Positions 22,785 to 31,519 of a stretch of DNA of 34,721 nucleotides are shown here, in pieces. The notes beneath the pieces were generated by a model that ran no database searches, had not been told where the DNA came from, and was given only the letters and a program-made list of their open reading frames with translations. The position numbers and the translations under genes were made by a program. Within the stretch, counting starts at the first letter, position 1; the number at the start of each line of letters is the position of its first letter. Source of the stretch: Gemmataceae bacterium (GTDB taxonomy: Bacteria; Planctomycetota; Planctomycetia; Gemmatales; Gemmataceae); assembly GCA_009691845.1 (NCBI GenBank), contig SIAJ01000063.1, positions 1-34,721 on the forward strand, in the 5' to 3' direction.

Positions 22785-24875
22785 TTAGCCGACCAACTTC
22801 TTTGCGGCCGCGATGAGTTCCTGGAATTGGTTTTGCGCATCGCGGTTGTTTTGGGCGTCGGCCACTTTCAATCCCTGCTCCGCAAATTCGAGAGCGAGTG
22901 GGCCGTTCTTCCTTCCAAGCATGGCTTCTGCCGCGGGCGAGTACAGGCGAATATCGTCGGGGTTCTTCGCGATCGCTTCGCGAAACGTGTTGGCAGAGCC
23001 TTCCACGTCGCCGTTTCGGGCCAATGCACGGCCACGATTGAGAGCATAGTCCACGGCTCGCCGTCCCTCGTTCGTGGCGGAATCGGCTTGCGTGCCTTCG
23101 CTCAGCAAGCGCAGAAGGGCATCCATTTTGCCCTCGTCTTTGGAAAGATTGGCGAGGTGGTTGAAAAACAGATACCGATCGACAATCGAGGCACGCTTGG
23201 ATGCAGACTGGGCAAAGCGAGCGGCAAGATCCGGCAAATCCAGTTTCAACGCGGCTCGGTACGCTTCGGTCAACTGATTGTCCGAAAGCGTCTCGTCCTT
23301 GAGCGTGGCAAGCTCTGCCGTGCTCATCGTGTCGATTTCGAGTTCGGCACTGTCTTCGCTCGCAGCGACCACTAGCCCAAGTTTGCGGCGAAGCCGATCG
23401 AAATTATAGAGCGGCGACTTGTATTCCTTCTCGTGATTGCCGGTCGCATTGCGAACGCATTCCTCGATGAAACTCACCAAGCCCGGCAGGCGTTTCTTGA
23501 GCCCCGGATGCCCGACCGCATCGAGCGGTGTGACTCCGCCTAATGCTGCGAGAGGTCGGTGCAGCCAGACCGATTCGTAGTGTTCGCGGGTGCGGACTTT
23601 CAACTCTTCCGTCAGGCGGACGGGCGTGACATCGCCACGAACCGGGAAGATTGCCAGTTGCGAGAGATTCTCGCCGATGCGGTTCGTCGAGGTGGAAAAC
23701 TCCGGTTCAGCAACGGCCTCGGTGGCCAACGCCCGAAATTCTTCGATGGTTCGCTCGACCGAGGCTCGATTCGGAGAGGTGAACACAACCACTTCCTGGC
23801 TGATCACAACGTGCGATTGAATGGCAGCGAACTGTCCATCGACGGCCGTACCCAGGTCGGGCACGTCTTCCAGCAACATGCCGCTAAGGACTTGCGAGTC
23901 CTTCTCGGGCTGCTGCAACATCAGTCGGCCGGTTTCTTCCCACGTGCCGAGAGCCGTGCCAACCGACTTGACATCGCGGACCGAGAGCATGGCCGAGTGC
24001 TCGATGTAATCGCACTCGTTTTCCAGGCCGGCTCCGCAGCGGAGCACTTCGACGAGGGCAACGGCCTCGGCAACGCGTGACTCGTCGCTCTCGAGGTCGA
24101 TCGACTTTTGCACGGCCTCGATGGCCTTGGCATTGGCGCCAACCCAGGCCCGAATCAGACCGAGATTGAATTGGGCAACCGCCTGAGCTGGGTTCGCAAT
24201 GGCGATGTCGCCCAGAGCCCGAAGGGCCTGCGATAATTTGCCGGCCGCGACCGCTTCCAGGGCCATTTGCCAGCGGACCGACTTGTCGCCGGGAGGTTCC
24301 CGAAGGGTGTAAACTTGACGGGCCCCCCTCGGCAACTTGGAGTCCTCGTTGAACGAGGCCTCAAACGCCTGACGAAGTTCCTGCGAGTTCGGCGAGACGA
24401 GCGCCGCCCGCTCCATGGCCACGCGTGAGGCGATGGGGTGGACCAACTCCATCTCCAATTCGGCGACGCGCACGAGTACCTGCGACAGGAACTCGTTGGC
24501 ATTCGGATGCAGCAACTCGGAAGCCAGGCGAAAGTGCTTCAGTGCCGATGGCACGTCCTGCGTTTCCATCCGCATCGAACCCAGAAGCCAGTGCCCCCGC
24601 GCAAAATTCGGGTCCAGCTTCATCGCTTTCTGCAATACGGCTTCCGCTTCTTCCTTCTTCCCTTGCTGGTGGAACAGTTCGGCCTGGTAGCCTAAAACCT
24701 GGGGAACCTGGGGGTATTTCTCGCCCAGCTGATTCAGGGTCTGGTCGGCAGAGGCCAACTGCCCTTTCTGGATCTGTAGAGCTGCCTTTTCGATCTGAGC
24801 GAAATAGGCTTGGCAGCACCATTTGAATTGTTTGCCGCTACCACAAGGGCACATGGAATAAGGACTGATCGCCAT
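22785..24875 (-). CDS. SEC-C motif and TPR repeat protein
   Basis: The 696-residue protein begins with a SEC-C zinc motif (C9-x-C11...C20-C21, in MCPCGSGKQFKWCCQ), the small metal-binding module seen at the end of SecA and in many other proteins. It continues with tetratricopeptide repeats (about residues 28-140, with LHQQGKKEEAEAVLQKAM-type spacing) and more TPR-like helices at 560-690, around a central region of unknown type. SEC-C often mediates binding to nucleic acids or partners, TPR to proteins. No signal peptide, so it is cytoplasmic. No function can be assigned. The start ATG at 24875 lacks a clear ribosome binding site. It is not in an operon. Confidence 0.85.
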   Translation of the reverse strand: MAISPYSMCPCGSGKQFKWCCQAYFAQIEKAALQIQKGQLASADQTLNQLGEKYPQVPQVLGYQAELFHQQGKKEEAEAVLQKAMKLDPNFARGHWLLGSMRMETQDVPSALKHFRLASELLHPNANEFLSQVLVRVAELEMELVHPIASRVAMERAALVSPNSQELRQAFEASFNEDSKLPRGARQVYTLREPPGDKSVRWQMALEAVAAGKLSQALRALGDIAIANPAQAVAQFNLGLIRAWVGANAKAIEAVQKSIDLESDESRVAEAVALVEVLRCGAGLENECDYIEHSAMLSVRDVKSVGTALGTWEETGRLMLQQPEKDSQVLSGMLLEDVPDLGTAVDGQFAAIQSHVVISQEVVVFTSPNRASVERTIEEFRALATEAVAEPEFSTSTNRIGENLSQLAIFPVRGDVTPVRLTEELKVRTREHYESVWLHRPLAALGGVTPLDAVGHPGLKKRLPGLVSFIEECVRNATGNHEKEYKSPLYNFDRLRRKLGLVVAASEDSAELEIDTMSTAELATLKDETLSDNQLTEAYRAALKLDLPDLAARFAQSASKRASIVDRYLFFNHLANLSKDEGKMDALLRLLSEGTQADSATNEGRRAVDYALNRGRALARNGDVEGSANTFREAIAKNPDDIRLYSPAAEAMLGRKNGPLALEFAEQGLKVADAQNNRDAQNQFQELIAAAKKLVG

Positions 24876-25371
24876 GGAGGAACTCTAGGGAGGGATCGAC
24901 TTCCGGTTCAACCGTTGAATTGGTTTAGCATAGAGAGTTCGATGCTATGTGAAAATTCGTCCGTGGTGTTTTGACCGAATGCGAAGGAGAGATTATGCTC
25001 TTATCGAGGCGTTGCACGACGGCATTTTGGGCAAGATCAACTACCAATGGCTCAACCCGTGGACGCACCACAAACATTCCCTCCAGTGCAAACGTTCGCT
25101 CCTCGATGGGAAGACCCCAAGCAGGCCAGTGGGATGAGGATTGTGGTGATCTTCGCGATTGCTGCCCCCGGGTCACGGCCGCGGTCTATTTGCTGGACAA
25201 GAACTTCATCTTCCCTAACTGATGCCCAATTACGATCGAGTCGACAGAAAAGCGACTAGCGATTGCCGCTCGGTATTCGTGTTAGCTGAAGCGGATCGCT
25301 TCAACTAGCGACTTCTCGAAGCCCAAACCGTAGAATGCCACAATGAGTCTCAGACTTCCTCAACCCCGTTC
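24876..25371. other. Intergenic region between SEC-C gene and dxr
   Basis: A 496-bp space that includes the promoters of the divergent SEC-C and dxr genes. It holds one possible small gene (25047-25222, separate entry) and a 7-bp hairpin TGAAGCG-GAT-CGCTTCA (25287-25303). Nothing else is supported. Confidence 0.4.
25047..25222 (+). pseudogene. Possible small membrane protein, frameshifted
   Basis: ATG 25047 reads MAQPVDAPQTFPPVQTFAPR, then WEDPKQASG and MRIVVIFAIAA, which looks like a cytoplasmic head followed by a membrane segment. Beyond the C-rich run at 25164-25168 the frame turns into nonsense, while the next frame gives VTAAVYLLDKNFIFPN and a stop at 25220-25222, a plausible end. Adding one C rejoins the two. 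I do not recognise the protein; the evidence is only its composition. Confidence 0.35.
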
Positions 25372-26562
25372 GTGATCGTCGCGAACGCCAGCCACGACTC
25401 TTCGACCAGAGCGCGACGGCGCGTGGTCGTTCTCGGCTCAACTGGGTCGATCGGCACCAGTACGCTTGATGTCCTGGGACGACTTCGCGATCGTTTTCAG
25501 GTCGTAGGCCTTTCCGCTGGAACTCAACTCAACGAACTTCGCCGGCAAGCAGAAGAGCACCAGGCCGAATGGATTGCAATTCAGGAGTGTCCCGCTCACA
25601 ACGTTCCGGATCAACACAAAGGAATCCCCTGTTTTGCAGCGGATTCTGAAGACGTTATTCGCCGATTGCAAGCCCCGGACGTGGACATCGTCGTTTCCGC
25701 CGTTGTGGGAGCTGCCGGTTTCAACTGCACCTGGGCCGCACTCGAAGCCGGGAAGACCGTGGCACTTGCCAATAAGGAATCTCTCGTCGTTGGCGGGCCG
25801 TTGGTGATGGACCTCGCCAGGAAACACGGGGGCAGGATCATCCCAGTCGATAGCGAGCATAGCGCGGTCTTTCAGGCGATCGCGGGCAAGCCCGAAGGCG
25901 TGGAGCGAATTATCCTTACTGGAAGTGGCGGACCATTCCGGGGCTGGTCCCAAGAGAAATTAGCGAACGTCTCCGTCGAACAATCTCTCAGGCATCCCAC
26001 CTGGAAAATGGGTCCGAAGATTACCGTCGATTCGGCCACACTCATGAACAAGGCCCTGGAAGTGATCGAAGCACGCTGGCTGTTCGACCTGCAACCGGAG
26101 CAAATCGACGTCGTAATCCACCCGGAATCGATGATTCACTCGTTCGTTGAATTCGTGGATGGTTCCGTACTGGCGCAGATCTCTCCGCCGGACATGCGGC
26201 TGCCAATCCAGTACGCTCTCACTTACCCCGAACGGCTCCCTTGCCCGGCCGAACGAGTGAAGTGGAAGGAACTCTCTTCGTTCCACTTCGAGTCGCCGGA
26301 TCGAAAGTCGTTCCCGGCCCTCGATCTCGGTTACGAGGTGGCTCGCCGTGGTGGAACAACCGGTGCTGTGTTGAATGCCGCGAACGAGACGGCCGTTGCT
26401 GGCTTTCTCGATCGCAAACTCCCTTTCCTGAACATCGCCCGGGCTTGCCGGGCTGTTCTGGATGCTCATACGTTTGATCCCAACCCCACGCTCGACGGGC
26501 TTCGTGCCGCCGACCGCTGGGCTCGCGAGGAGGTCCGCCGTTGGACAAGTCTGAACCCGTAG
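25372..26562 (+). CDS. dxr: 1-deoxy-D-xylulose 5-phosphate reductoisomerase
   Basis: A 396-residue enzyme that converts DXP to 2-C-methyl-D-erythritol 4-phosphate with NADPH, the committed step of the MEP isoprenoid pathway. The NADPH-binding motif GSTGSIG is at residues 22-28. Further motifs are ANKESLVVGG, IPVDSEHSAVFQ (metal-binding D-x-E), HPTWKMGPKITVDSATLMNKALEVIEA and IHPESMIHSFVEFVDG. The GTG at 25372 is the best start: two nearby ATG codons are in other frames. The gene overlaps rseP by 22 bases, so the two should be translationally coupled. A dxr-rseP neighbourhood is common in bacteria. Confidence 0.97.
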   Translation: MIVANASHDSSTRARRRVVVLGSTGSIGTSTLDVLGRLRDRFQVVGLSAGTQLNELRRQAEEHQAEWIAIQECPAHNVPDQHKGIPCFAADSEDVIRRLQAPDVDIVVSAVVGAAGFNCTWAALEAGKTVALANKESLVVGGPLVMDLARKHGGRIIPVDSEHSAVFQAIAGKPEGVERIILTGSGGPFRGWSQEKLANVSVEQSLRHPTWKMGPKITVDSATLMNKALEVIEARWLFDLQPEQIDVVIHPESMIHSFVEFVDGSVLAQISPPDMRLPIQYALTYPERLPCPAERVKWKELSSFHFESPDRKSFPALDLGYEVARRGGTTGAVLNAANETAVAGFLDRKLPFLNIARACRAVLDAHTFDPNPTLDGLRAADRWAREEVRRWTSLNP

Positions 26563-28793
26563 CCCCGACAGCCGCATCCGAAACGCCTCAATCGATCGGC
26601 GGCTGGTTCGCGGCGAACATCATGCCGATTGCCTTCGTGGGTGCCGTGATTGCGCTCATCATTTGGCGGGGCCTGGTGATCTGGGATGTCGCGATTGCCG
26701 TGTTCGGCCTGGGCATGGTGATCTTCATCCACGAACTCGGGCACTTCCTCGCCGCGAAGTTTTGCGATGTACATGTCGAGACCTTCAGCATCGGCTTCGG
26801 CAAAGCGATTCCAGGTTGTCAGTTCCGAAAAGGGGAAACCCTCTACAAGATCGGTTGGATACCTTTGGGCGGCTACGTGAAAATGGTCGGCGAAGGGGAC
26901 AACGCGGACACGGAAGAAGCCTATGAGGACCCGCGTTCGTTCAAGAACAAGCCAGTTTGGCAACGGATGGCGATCATCTCGGCTGGCGTGGTGATGAATC
27001 TGATCCTCGGCTGCCTTTGCTTCATGGTGGCCTACACACACGGTGTCGAAGAGACGCCGGCCATCGTGGGCAGCATCGGCGTCGGCTCGGCCGCGTGGGA
27101 AGAAGACCTGCGTGCGGGCGATCACATCGTCCAAATCGACGATATCAAGAAGCCAACTTTCGACGACATCCGTCCGGAAGTGATGAGCAAGGGGCTTGGC
27201 GGATCGATTCCGTTCTACATCAATCGCCGCGGCGAACTCGTTTCGCGTCGGGCGAACCTGGTTCCACGGCGAAATCCGGACGAGTTGTATCCCCTCGTTG
27301 GCATCAATCCGATCGATCAACTCACGTTGCAGAAATCCCGGCGACCCGGCACGCAGGCCGTTCGGAAAGATTCGGTTGCGGCGAAAGCTCGTGCTGCCGA
27401 TGCTTCGGAGCTAAAGGGTGGCGACCGCATCATTGCCTCGTCCCACGACCCCAAGAATCCTGCGGACGTGAAGCCAATCCCAAGCGATGCAGGCGAAAAC
27501 AAGCTCGACACTCTGGAATTCATGCGCCGGCAGCACCAGATGCGTGGCAAGCCGATGACGATCCATGTCGACCGCGATGGCGCGACCATGGTTTTCGTGA
27601 TTGAACCTGCCTACACGACGGTTCTGCCCGGCGTTCGTTTTACCATGGGACGCCTGGCCGCGATGCGCTCGACCGGGCCAGCCGCGAAGGCCGTGCTGGT
27701 TAGCCCCGCGGGGGAAAACGGACTACAAATGGCGAAGCTCGATCAAGCCGATTCGGGCGATCGAATCATCGCCATCGAGATCAAGCGAGACGGAAAAACG
27801 GTCCGATTCGTGGACGAGTTTAGCAAGGAGCGCAAAGACGACGCAGCCGAGGAATTGTTCGACCCACTCCGATTGGGGTACGACCTGGAAACCTGGGCCG
27901 AGACCGCAACCGATCTGACTTTGAAAATAACGGTCCTTCGTTCAGCGACCGGCGAGACCAAGACCAGCACGCGAGTGACATTCGCACTCAAGTGGGACCC
28001 GAATCTGGTCAACAACGGCGAGTCGATTCTCAGCGCCAATGCCCCGATGCCGATCTCTGGCCTGGGCCTCGCTTATTACGTCGACACCACGATCAATTCC
28101 GCCGAGTCCGGTTCTGCACTGAAGAAAGGGGACGCCATCACGGAAGTCCGCTTCCGCGACGTGAACGACAAGGGCGAAGTGAAGCCGGAGGACTGGATGC
28201 CCTTGAAGCACCACCAGGGGACTTATCTCCACACGCTGCTGCAACGCATGCCGCAAACCGAGATCAACCTGAAAGTGCAACGGGCCGGCGGCGAGGAAGA
28301 GATCGCCATCACGCCCGTGGCCGATCCTGCGAAGAAGTGGTCCGCCGTCGATCGCGGTTTCTATTTCATCTCCGACACACGCCTGCAAAAGGCCGATGGC
28401 CTCGTCGATGCCGTCGGCATGGGCCTGCACCGCACCTGGCGAACGGTGCGTGTGATTTATCAAACCCTCTATGCCACGATCTTCCGGCAAATCTCGGCGA
28501 AGACGATGAGCGGCCCGCTTTCGATCGCCAATGCGAGCTACAAGATCGCGGGTTACGACCTGTGGCAGTTCATCATCTTCATCGGCCTGATCAACATCAA
28601 CCTGGCCGTGGTGAACTTCCTGCCCATACCGCTCCTTGATGGCGGGCACATGGTGTTTCTGATCTACGAGAAGATCCGTGGCAAACCGGCCCCGGAGAAA
28701 CTTCAGGAGTACGCCCTCTACGTGGGCCTGGCGTTTATCTTGCTCTTGATGGTGTTCGTGATCTTCTTGGATGTGCGGAAATTGTTCTTCTAG
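26541..28793 (+). CDS. rseP: RIP site-2 metalloprotease RseP, enlarged
   Basis: TTG at 26541 follows the strong site GAGGAGGT (26527-26534) with 6 bases between, inside the end of dxr, so a TTG start is well supported over the ATG at 26622. The inner-membrane protease has its zinc motif HELGH (H64-H68) in an N-terminal transmembrane helix, and the second catalytic motif with Asp700 (NFLPIPLLDGGH), followed by IRGKPAPE and a final membrane segment. Between them is a long periplasmic part with up to four PDZ-like units, each carrying a G-D-x-I pattern (AGDHIVQI, GGDRIIAS, SGDRIIAI, KGDAITEV). E. coli RseP has about 450 residues and two PDZ domains, so this 750-residue form is much longer. It cleaves membrane-bound anti-sigma factors or signal peptide remnants. 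Confidence 0.95.
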   Translation: MDKSEPVAPTAASETPQSIGGWFAANIMPIAFVGAVIALIIWRGLVIWDVAIAVFGLGMVIFIHELGHFLAAKFCDVHVETFSIGFGKAIPGCQFRKGETLYKIGWIPLGGYVKMVGEGDNADTEEAYEDPRSFKNKPVWQRMAIISAGVVMNLILGCLCFMVAYTHGVEETPAIVGSIGVGSAAWEEDLRAGDHIVQIDDIKKPTFDDIRPEVMSKGLGGSIPFYINRRGELVSRRANLVPRRNPDELYPLVGINPIDQLTLQKSRRPGTQAVRKDSVAAKARAADASELKGGDRIIASSHDPKNPADVKPIPSDAGENKLDTLEFMRRQHQMRGKPMTIHVDRDGATMVFVIEPAYTTVLPGVRFTMGRLAAMRSTGPAAKAVLVSPAGENGLQMAKLDQADSGDRIIAIEIKRDGKTVRFVDEFSKERKDDAAEELFDPLRLGYDLETWAETATDLTLKITVLRSATGETKTSTRVTFALKWDPNLVNNGESILSANAPMPISGLGLAYYVDTTINSAESGSALKKGDAITEVRFRDVNDKGEVKPEDWMPLKHHQGTYLHTLLQRMPQTEINLKVQRAGGEEEIAITPVADPAKKWSAVDRGFYFISDTRLQKADGLVDAVGMGLHRTWRTVRVIYQTLYATIFRQISAKTMSGPLSIANASYKIAGYDLWQFIIFIGLININLAVVNFLPIPLLDGGHMVFLIYEKIRGKPAPEKLQEYALYVGLAFILLLMVFVIFLDVRKLFF

Positions 28794-28851
28794 GTCGTGA
28801 AGGTGGCCAGTCTGCAAATGGAGTTGCGGGGCCACGCTTGGCTGCTTTAGA

Positions 28852-29218
28852 ATGATTCAAACCGATGGCAACGCCATGTTCCTGGAAGGCCAGCTCGAAG
28901 ACGGCCGAGTGGTGCTGGATGCCCCGACAGATCTGCCGAATGGCACGCGCGTGCGCGTTGAGCCGGTGCCCTTGCTGGTAGATCCCCCCCCAAAAAAAAG
29001 CACCCGCATCGACAGAACGAAAGCCGATTGCGTGCCTCCAGGAGATCAAAGCAAAGCTGGCACGTGATCGGGAAAACCCGCCACCGCCAGGACCCACATT
29101 GGCGGAAAGGCTGGCTCCGTTCATCGGCTGCCTCGATGGCCTTCCGCCCGATGCGTCAACGAACCACGACTACTACATCCGGCATGGACTCCCGAGGCTT
29201 ACCAAGGATGAGTCGTGA
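28852..29218 (+). pseudogene. PIN-associated antitoxin-like protein, frameshifted at a C8-A8 run
   Basis: The start MIQTDGNAMFLEGQLEDGRV and VLDAPTDLPNGTRVRVEP has the same strand pattern as the antitoxin-like gene at 21675. The frame changes at eight C followed by eight A (28984-28999). In the next frame the protein goes on PASTERKPIACLQEIKAKLA, RDRENPPPPG, LAERLAPFIGCLDGLPPDAS, TNHDYYIRHGLPRL and stops at TGA 29216-29218. Removing one base of the run restores one protein. The tail LAPFIG...LPPD...NHDYY is typical of partners encoded before PIN genes. The stop overlaps the GTG start of the PIN gene by two bases (GTGA). Confidence 0.65.
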
Positions 29219-29615
29219 GCCAGGTTTTTGCAGACACCTCGTATTTTGTTGCTCTGCATAATCGGCGGGATTCCATGCACGCTCTTGCAGTTGCACTCGA
29301 AAGCCAAACAGAAGCGATGGACACGACCGATTTCGTGTTGATCGAGGTGTCCAGCTTTTTTTGCCGTCCGGGAGACAGGAACACTTTTGCCACTATCGAT
29401 GCCACTTTGCGAGACAGCCTACGGTTTCGATTCTACCGGCATCAACGGAACTCTACGAAAGGGGGAAAAACTTGTTCGCCGCCCGCCCCGACAAGGAGTG
29501 GTCCCTGACCGACTGCATTTCGTTCGAGGTGATGACCGAACTGGCTCTAACTGATGCTCTCCCATCCGATCACCACTTCGAACAAGCTGGATTTCGCGTA
29601 TTGCTCAAGCCGTAG
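29215..29615 (+). pseudogene. PIN-domain toxin, frameshifted
   Basis: GTG 29215 opens MSQVFADTSYFVALHNRRDS, a PIN start with the first acidic residue in ADTSYF, and includes EVSSFFCRPGDRNTF. After about 29417 the family sequence continues one frame over: PTVSILPASTELYERGKNLF, AARPDKEWSLTDCISF, LTDALPSDHHFEQAGFRVLL, ending at TAG 29613-29615. The second acidic site (WSLTDCISF) is in this part, so one lost base has split the active site. Coupled by an overlapping GTGA to the antitoxin-like gene. Confidence 0.82.
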
Positions 29616-29644
29616 TCAATCTCAATCGGGCCTACCCCGAATAT

Positions 29645-29678
29645 CTCCCCCGTTGCCCACCACGCGGGACGGGGGGAG
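29645..29678. terminator. GC-rich hairpin after the aldehyde dehydrogenase gene
   Basis: CTCCCCCGT (29645-29653) pairs with ACGGGGGGAG (29669-29678) with one bulged base. It starts 5 bases beyond the stop codon of the minus-strand aldehyde dehydrogenase gene. No T tract follows, so termination is only suggested. Confidence 0.3.
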
Positions 29679-29683
29679 CAAGA

Positions 29684-31150
29684 CTAATCCAGCTTCACCG
29701 TCACCGTCTTCGTTTCCGTGTAGTGATCCAGCGCCGCCTCGCCGTTCTCGCGGCCCTGGCCGGACATTTTGAAGCCGCCAAACGGCGTCGTCGTATCGAC
29801 GACGTGGTAGCAATTCACCCACACGGTACCGGCCTTGACCCGTCTGGCATACGTGTGAGCCTTGCTCACATCGCGAGTCCACACGCCGGCGGCTAATCCG
29901 TAGTTGGTCTTGTTGGCCCGTTCGACGACTTCGTCCATGCCCTCGAATGGCAGCACACTGACGACAGGGCCGAAAATCTCATCGCGGGCGATGTCCATGT
30001 CGTCCTTCACGTCGTCGAAGATCGTGGGCGACACGAAGTAGCCGCTGCTGCCGATGCGCTCGCCGCCAACCACCAACGTCGCACCCTGCTTCTGCCCGGA
30101 CTGAATGTAGCCCAAAATCTTGTCCAACTGCTCTTGAGATACTTGCGGGCCCTGTTGCGTGCTCTCGTCCATCGGGTCACCGACCTTGCGTTTTTTGGCC
30201 TCGGCCGCCAATCGCTGCACGAATTCCTTGTGAATCTTCTTCTCGACGAATAGCCGGCTGCCGGCCGTACAGCATTGACCGCAATGGAAGTAGATGGCGT
30301 GGAAGGCCCCTTCAATGGCGGCGTCCATGTCGGCATCCGCAAAGACCACGTTCGGCGACTTGCCGCCCAGTTCGAACGTCAATCGCTTCAGCGTCGGCGA
30401 GGCATTTTTCTGAATGAGTTTCGCGGTATCGACGTGCCCCGTGAACGCGATCTTGTCGATATCCGGATGCTTGACCATCGCGTCGCCGGTCGTTTCGCCA
30501 AGACCAGCGAGCAAGTTGATCACGCCCGGCGGGAAACCGACATCGACAGCCAATTGGGCCAGCCGCATGGCCGAGAGAGGCGTTTGCTCCGCCGTCTTCA
30601 TGACGACGGTGTTGCCACAAGCGAGGGCCGGGCCCCACTTCCAGGCGAGCATGAGCAACGGAAAATTCCAGGGAATGATCTGCCCGCACACACCAACGGG
30701 TTGACGCAAGGTGTACGACAAGAAATTGCCTCGCACCGGCACGGTCTTGCCTTCGATCTTGTCGGCCCAGCCCGCGTAATAGCGGAGCGTGTTGACGACG
30801 CCTCCAATATCGCCTCGGGAATCAACGATCGTCTTGCCGCAATTCAGCGATTCGAGTGCAGCCAGTTCCTCGGCTTCCTGCTCGATCCGGTCGGCCAGTC
30901 GATACATCAGCCGGCCTCGTTCCGGTGCGTCCATTTTGGACCAGGGCCCCGACTCCAGGGCTCGGCGGGCCATTTTCACCGCGACATCGACATCTTTGGC
31001 CGTGGCATGTGCAACCTTCGCCAGCACTTCGCCAGTGGCGGGGTTCAGCGTCTCGAAGGTATTGCCATCGGAGGCATCGACCCATTCGTTGTTGATCATC
31101 AAACGAGTCTGACGAATCGTCGGTTTCGCAATCGGTTTGGCAGCGGGCAT
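29684..31150 (-). CDS. NAD(P)-dependent aldehyde dehydrogenase
   Basis: A 488-residue ALDH-superfamily enzyme, full length, closest in pattern to the ALDH1/ALDH2-like group. The catalytic glutamate is Glu260 (FELGGKSP) and the nucleophile is Cys294 in GQCCTAGSR (position 302 in human ALDH2). Cofactor motifs IIPWNFPLLML (158-168) and the MKTAEQTPLSA loop are present; the C-terminal block ends PFGGFKMSGQGRENGEAAL. It oxidises an aldehyde to the acid; the substrate is not evident. CGAGGAAC lies 5-13 bases before the ATG at 31150. The residues HC just before GQCC replace the more usual NQ. It is a single gene in the minus direction. Confidence 0.94.
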   Translation of the reverse strand: MPAAKPIAKPTIRQTRLMINNEWVDASDGNTFETLNPATGEVLAKVAHATAKDVDVAVKMARRALESGPWSKMDAPERGRLMYRLADRIEQEAEELAALESLNCGKTIVDSRGDIGGVVNTLRYYAGWADKIEGKTVPVRGNFLSYTLRQPVGVCGQIIPWNFPLLMLAWKWGPALACGNTVVMKTAEQTPLSAMRLAQLAVDVGFPPGVINLLAGLGETTGDAMVKHPDIDKIAFTGHVDTAKLIQKNASPTLKRLTFELGGKSPNVVFADADMDAAIEGAFHAIYFHCGQCCTAGSRLFVEKKIHKEFVQRLAAEAKKRKVGDPMDESTQQGPQVSQEQLDKILGYIQSGQKQGATLVVGGERIGSSGYFVSPTIFDDVKDDMDIARDEIFGPVVSVLPFEGMDEVVERANKTNYGLAAGVWTRDVSKAHTYARRVKAGTVWVNCYHVVDTTTPFGGFKMSGQGRENGEAALDHYTETKTVTVKLD

Positions 31151-31263
31151 GGTAAAGTTCCTCGAGAGAAGCGGGAGGAGGCATCATAAACGACGAACGA
31201 GCGGGGTCAAGAATCAACCTTCCGGATGCTCGGTAGAAAAAGCCGCCCGTTCCCCGTGGTTTT

Positions 31264-31366
31264 GTGGGGACGGACCTCTGGTCTGTCCAGCCCCTGCCCG
31301 AGGAATCGCCTGTATTGAGTCGAGTTGGCCATTCTGAGTGAGGACAGACCGGAAGCCCGTCCCCAC
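31264..31366. repeat. Long inverted repeat, GTGGGGACGG family
   Basis: Arms 31264-31288 and 31342-31366 match as reverse complements in 22 of 25 positions, starting GTGGGGACGG and ending GGTCTGTCC, with a 53-base loop. The repeat lies in the 369-bp divergent space between the aldehyde dehydrogenase and HEAT-repeat genes (31151-31519), which otherwise shows no gene. Confidence 0.8.
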
Positions 31367-31519
31367 GAGTTCAACGTCTGAAACAGTTTTCCAGAGAGCA
31401 GCTTCCGGCTTTTTCGAATAGCCGAAAGGTTCCCGTGGAACATCGAGTTCCTTCGAAATGAGTTTGACCGCCCTTCCTGACCCGTCATAATGTCATTATC
31501 GCTCCCTTGAGAAGCTCCC

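Noticed and set aside
25287..25303. TGAAGCG-GAT-CGCTTCA hairpin upstream of dxr as a regulator or terminator
   Set aside because: Short stem, no T tract and no known operator match.
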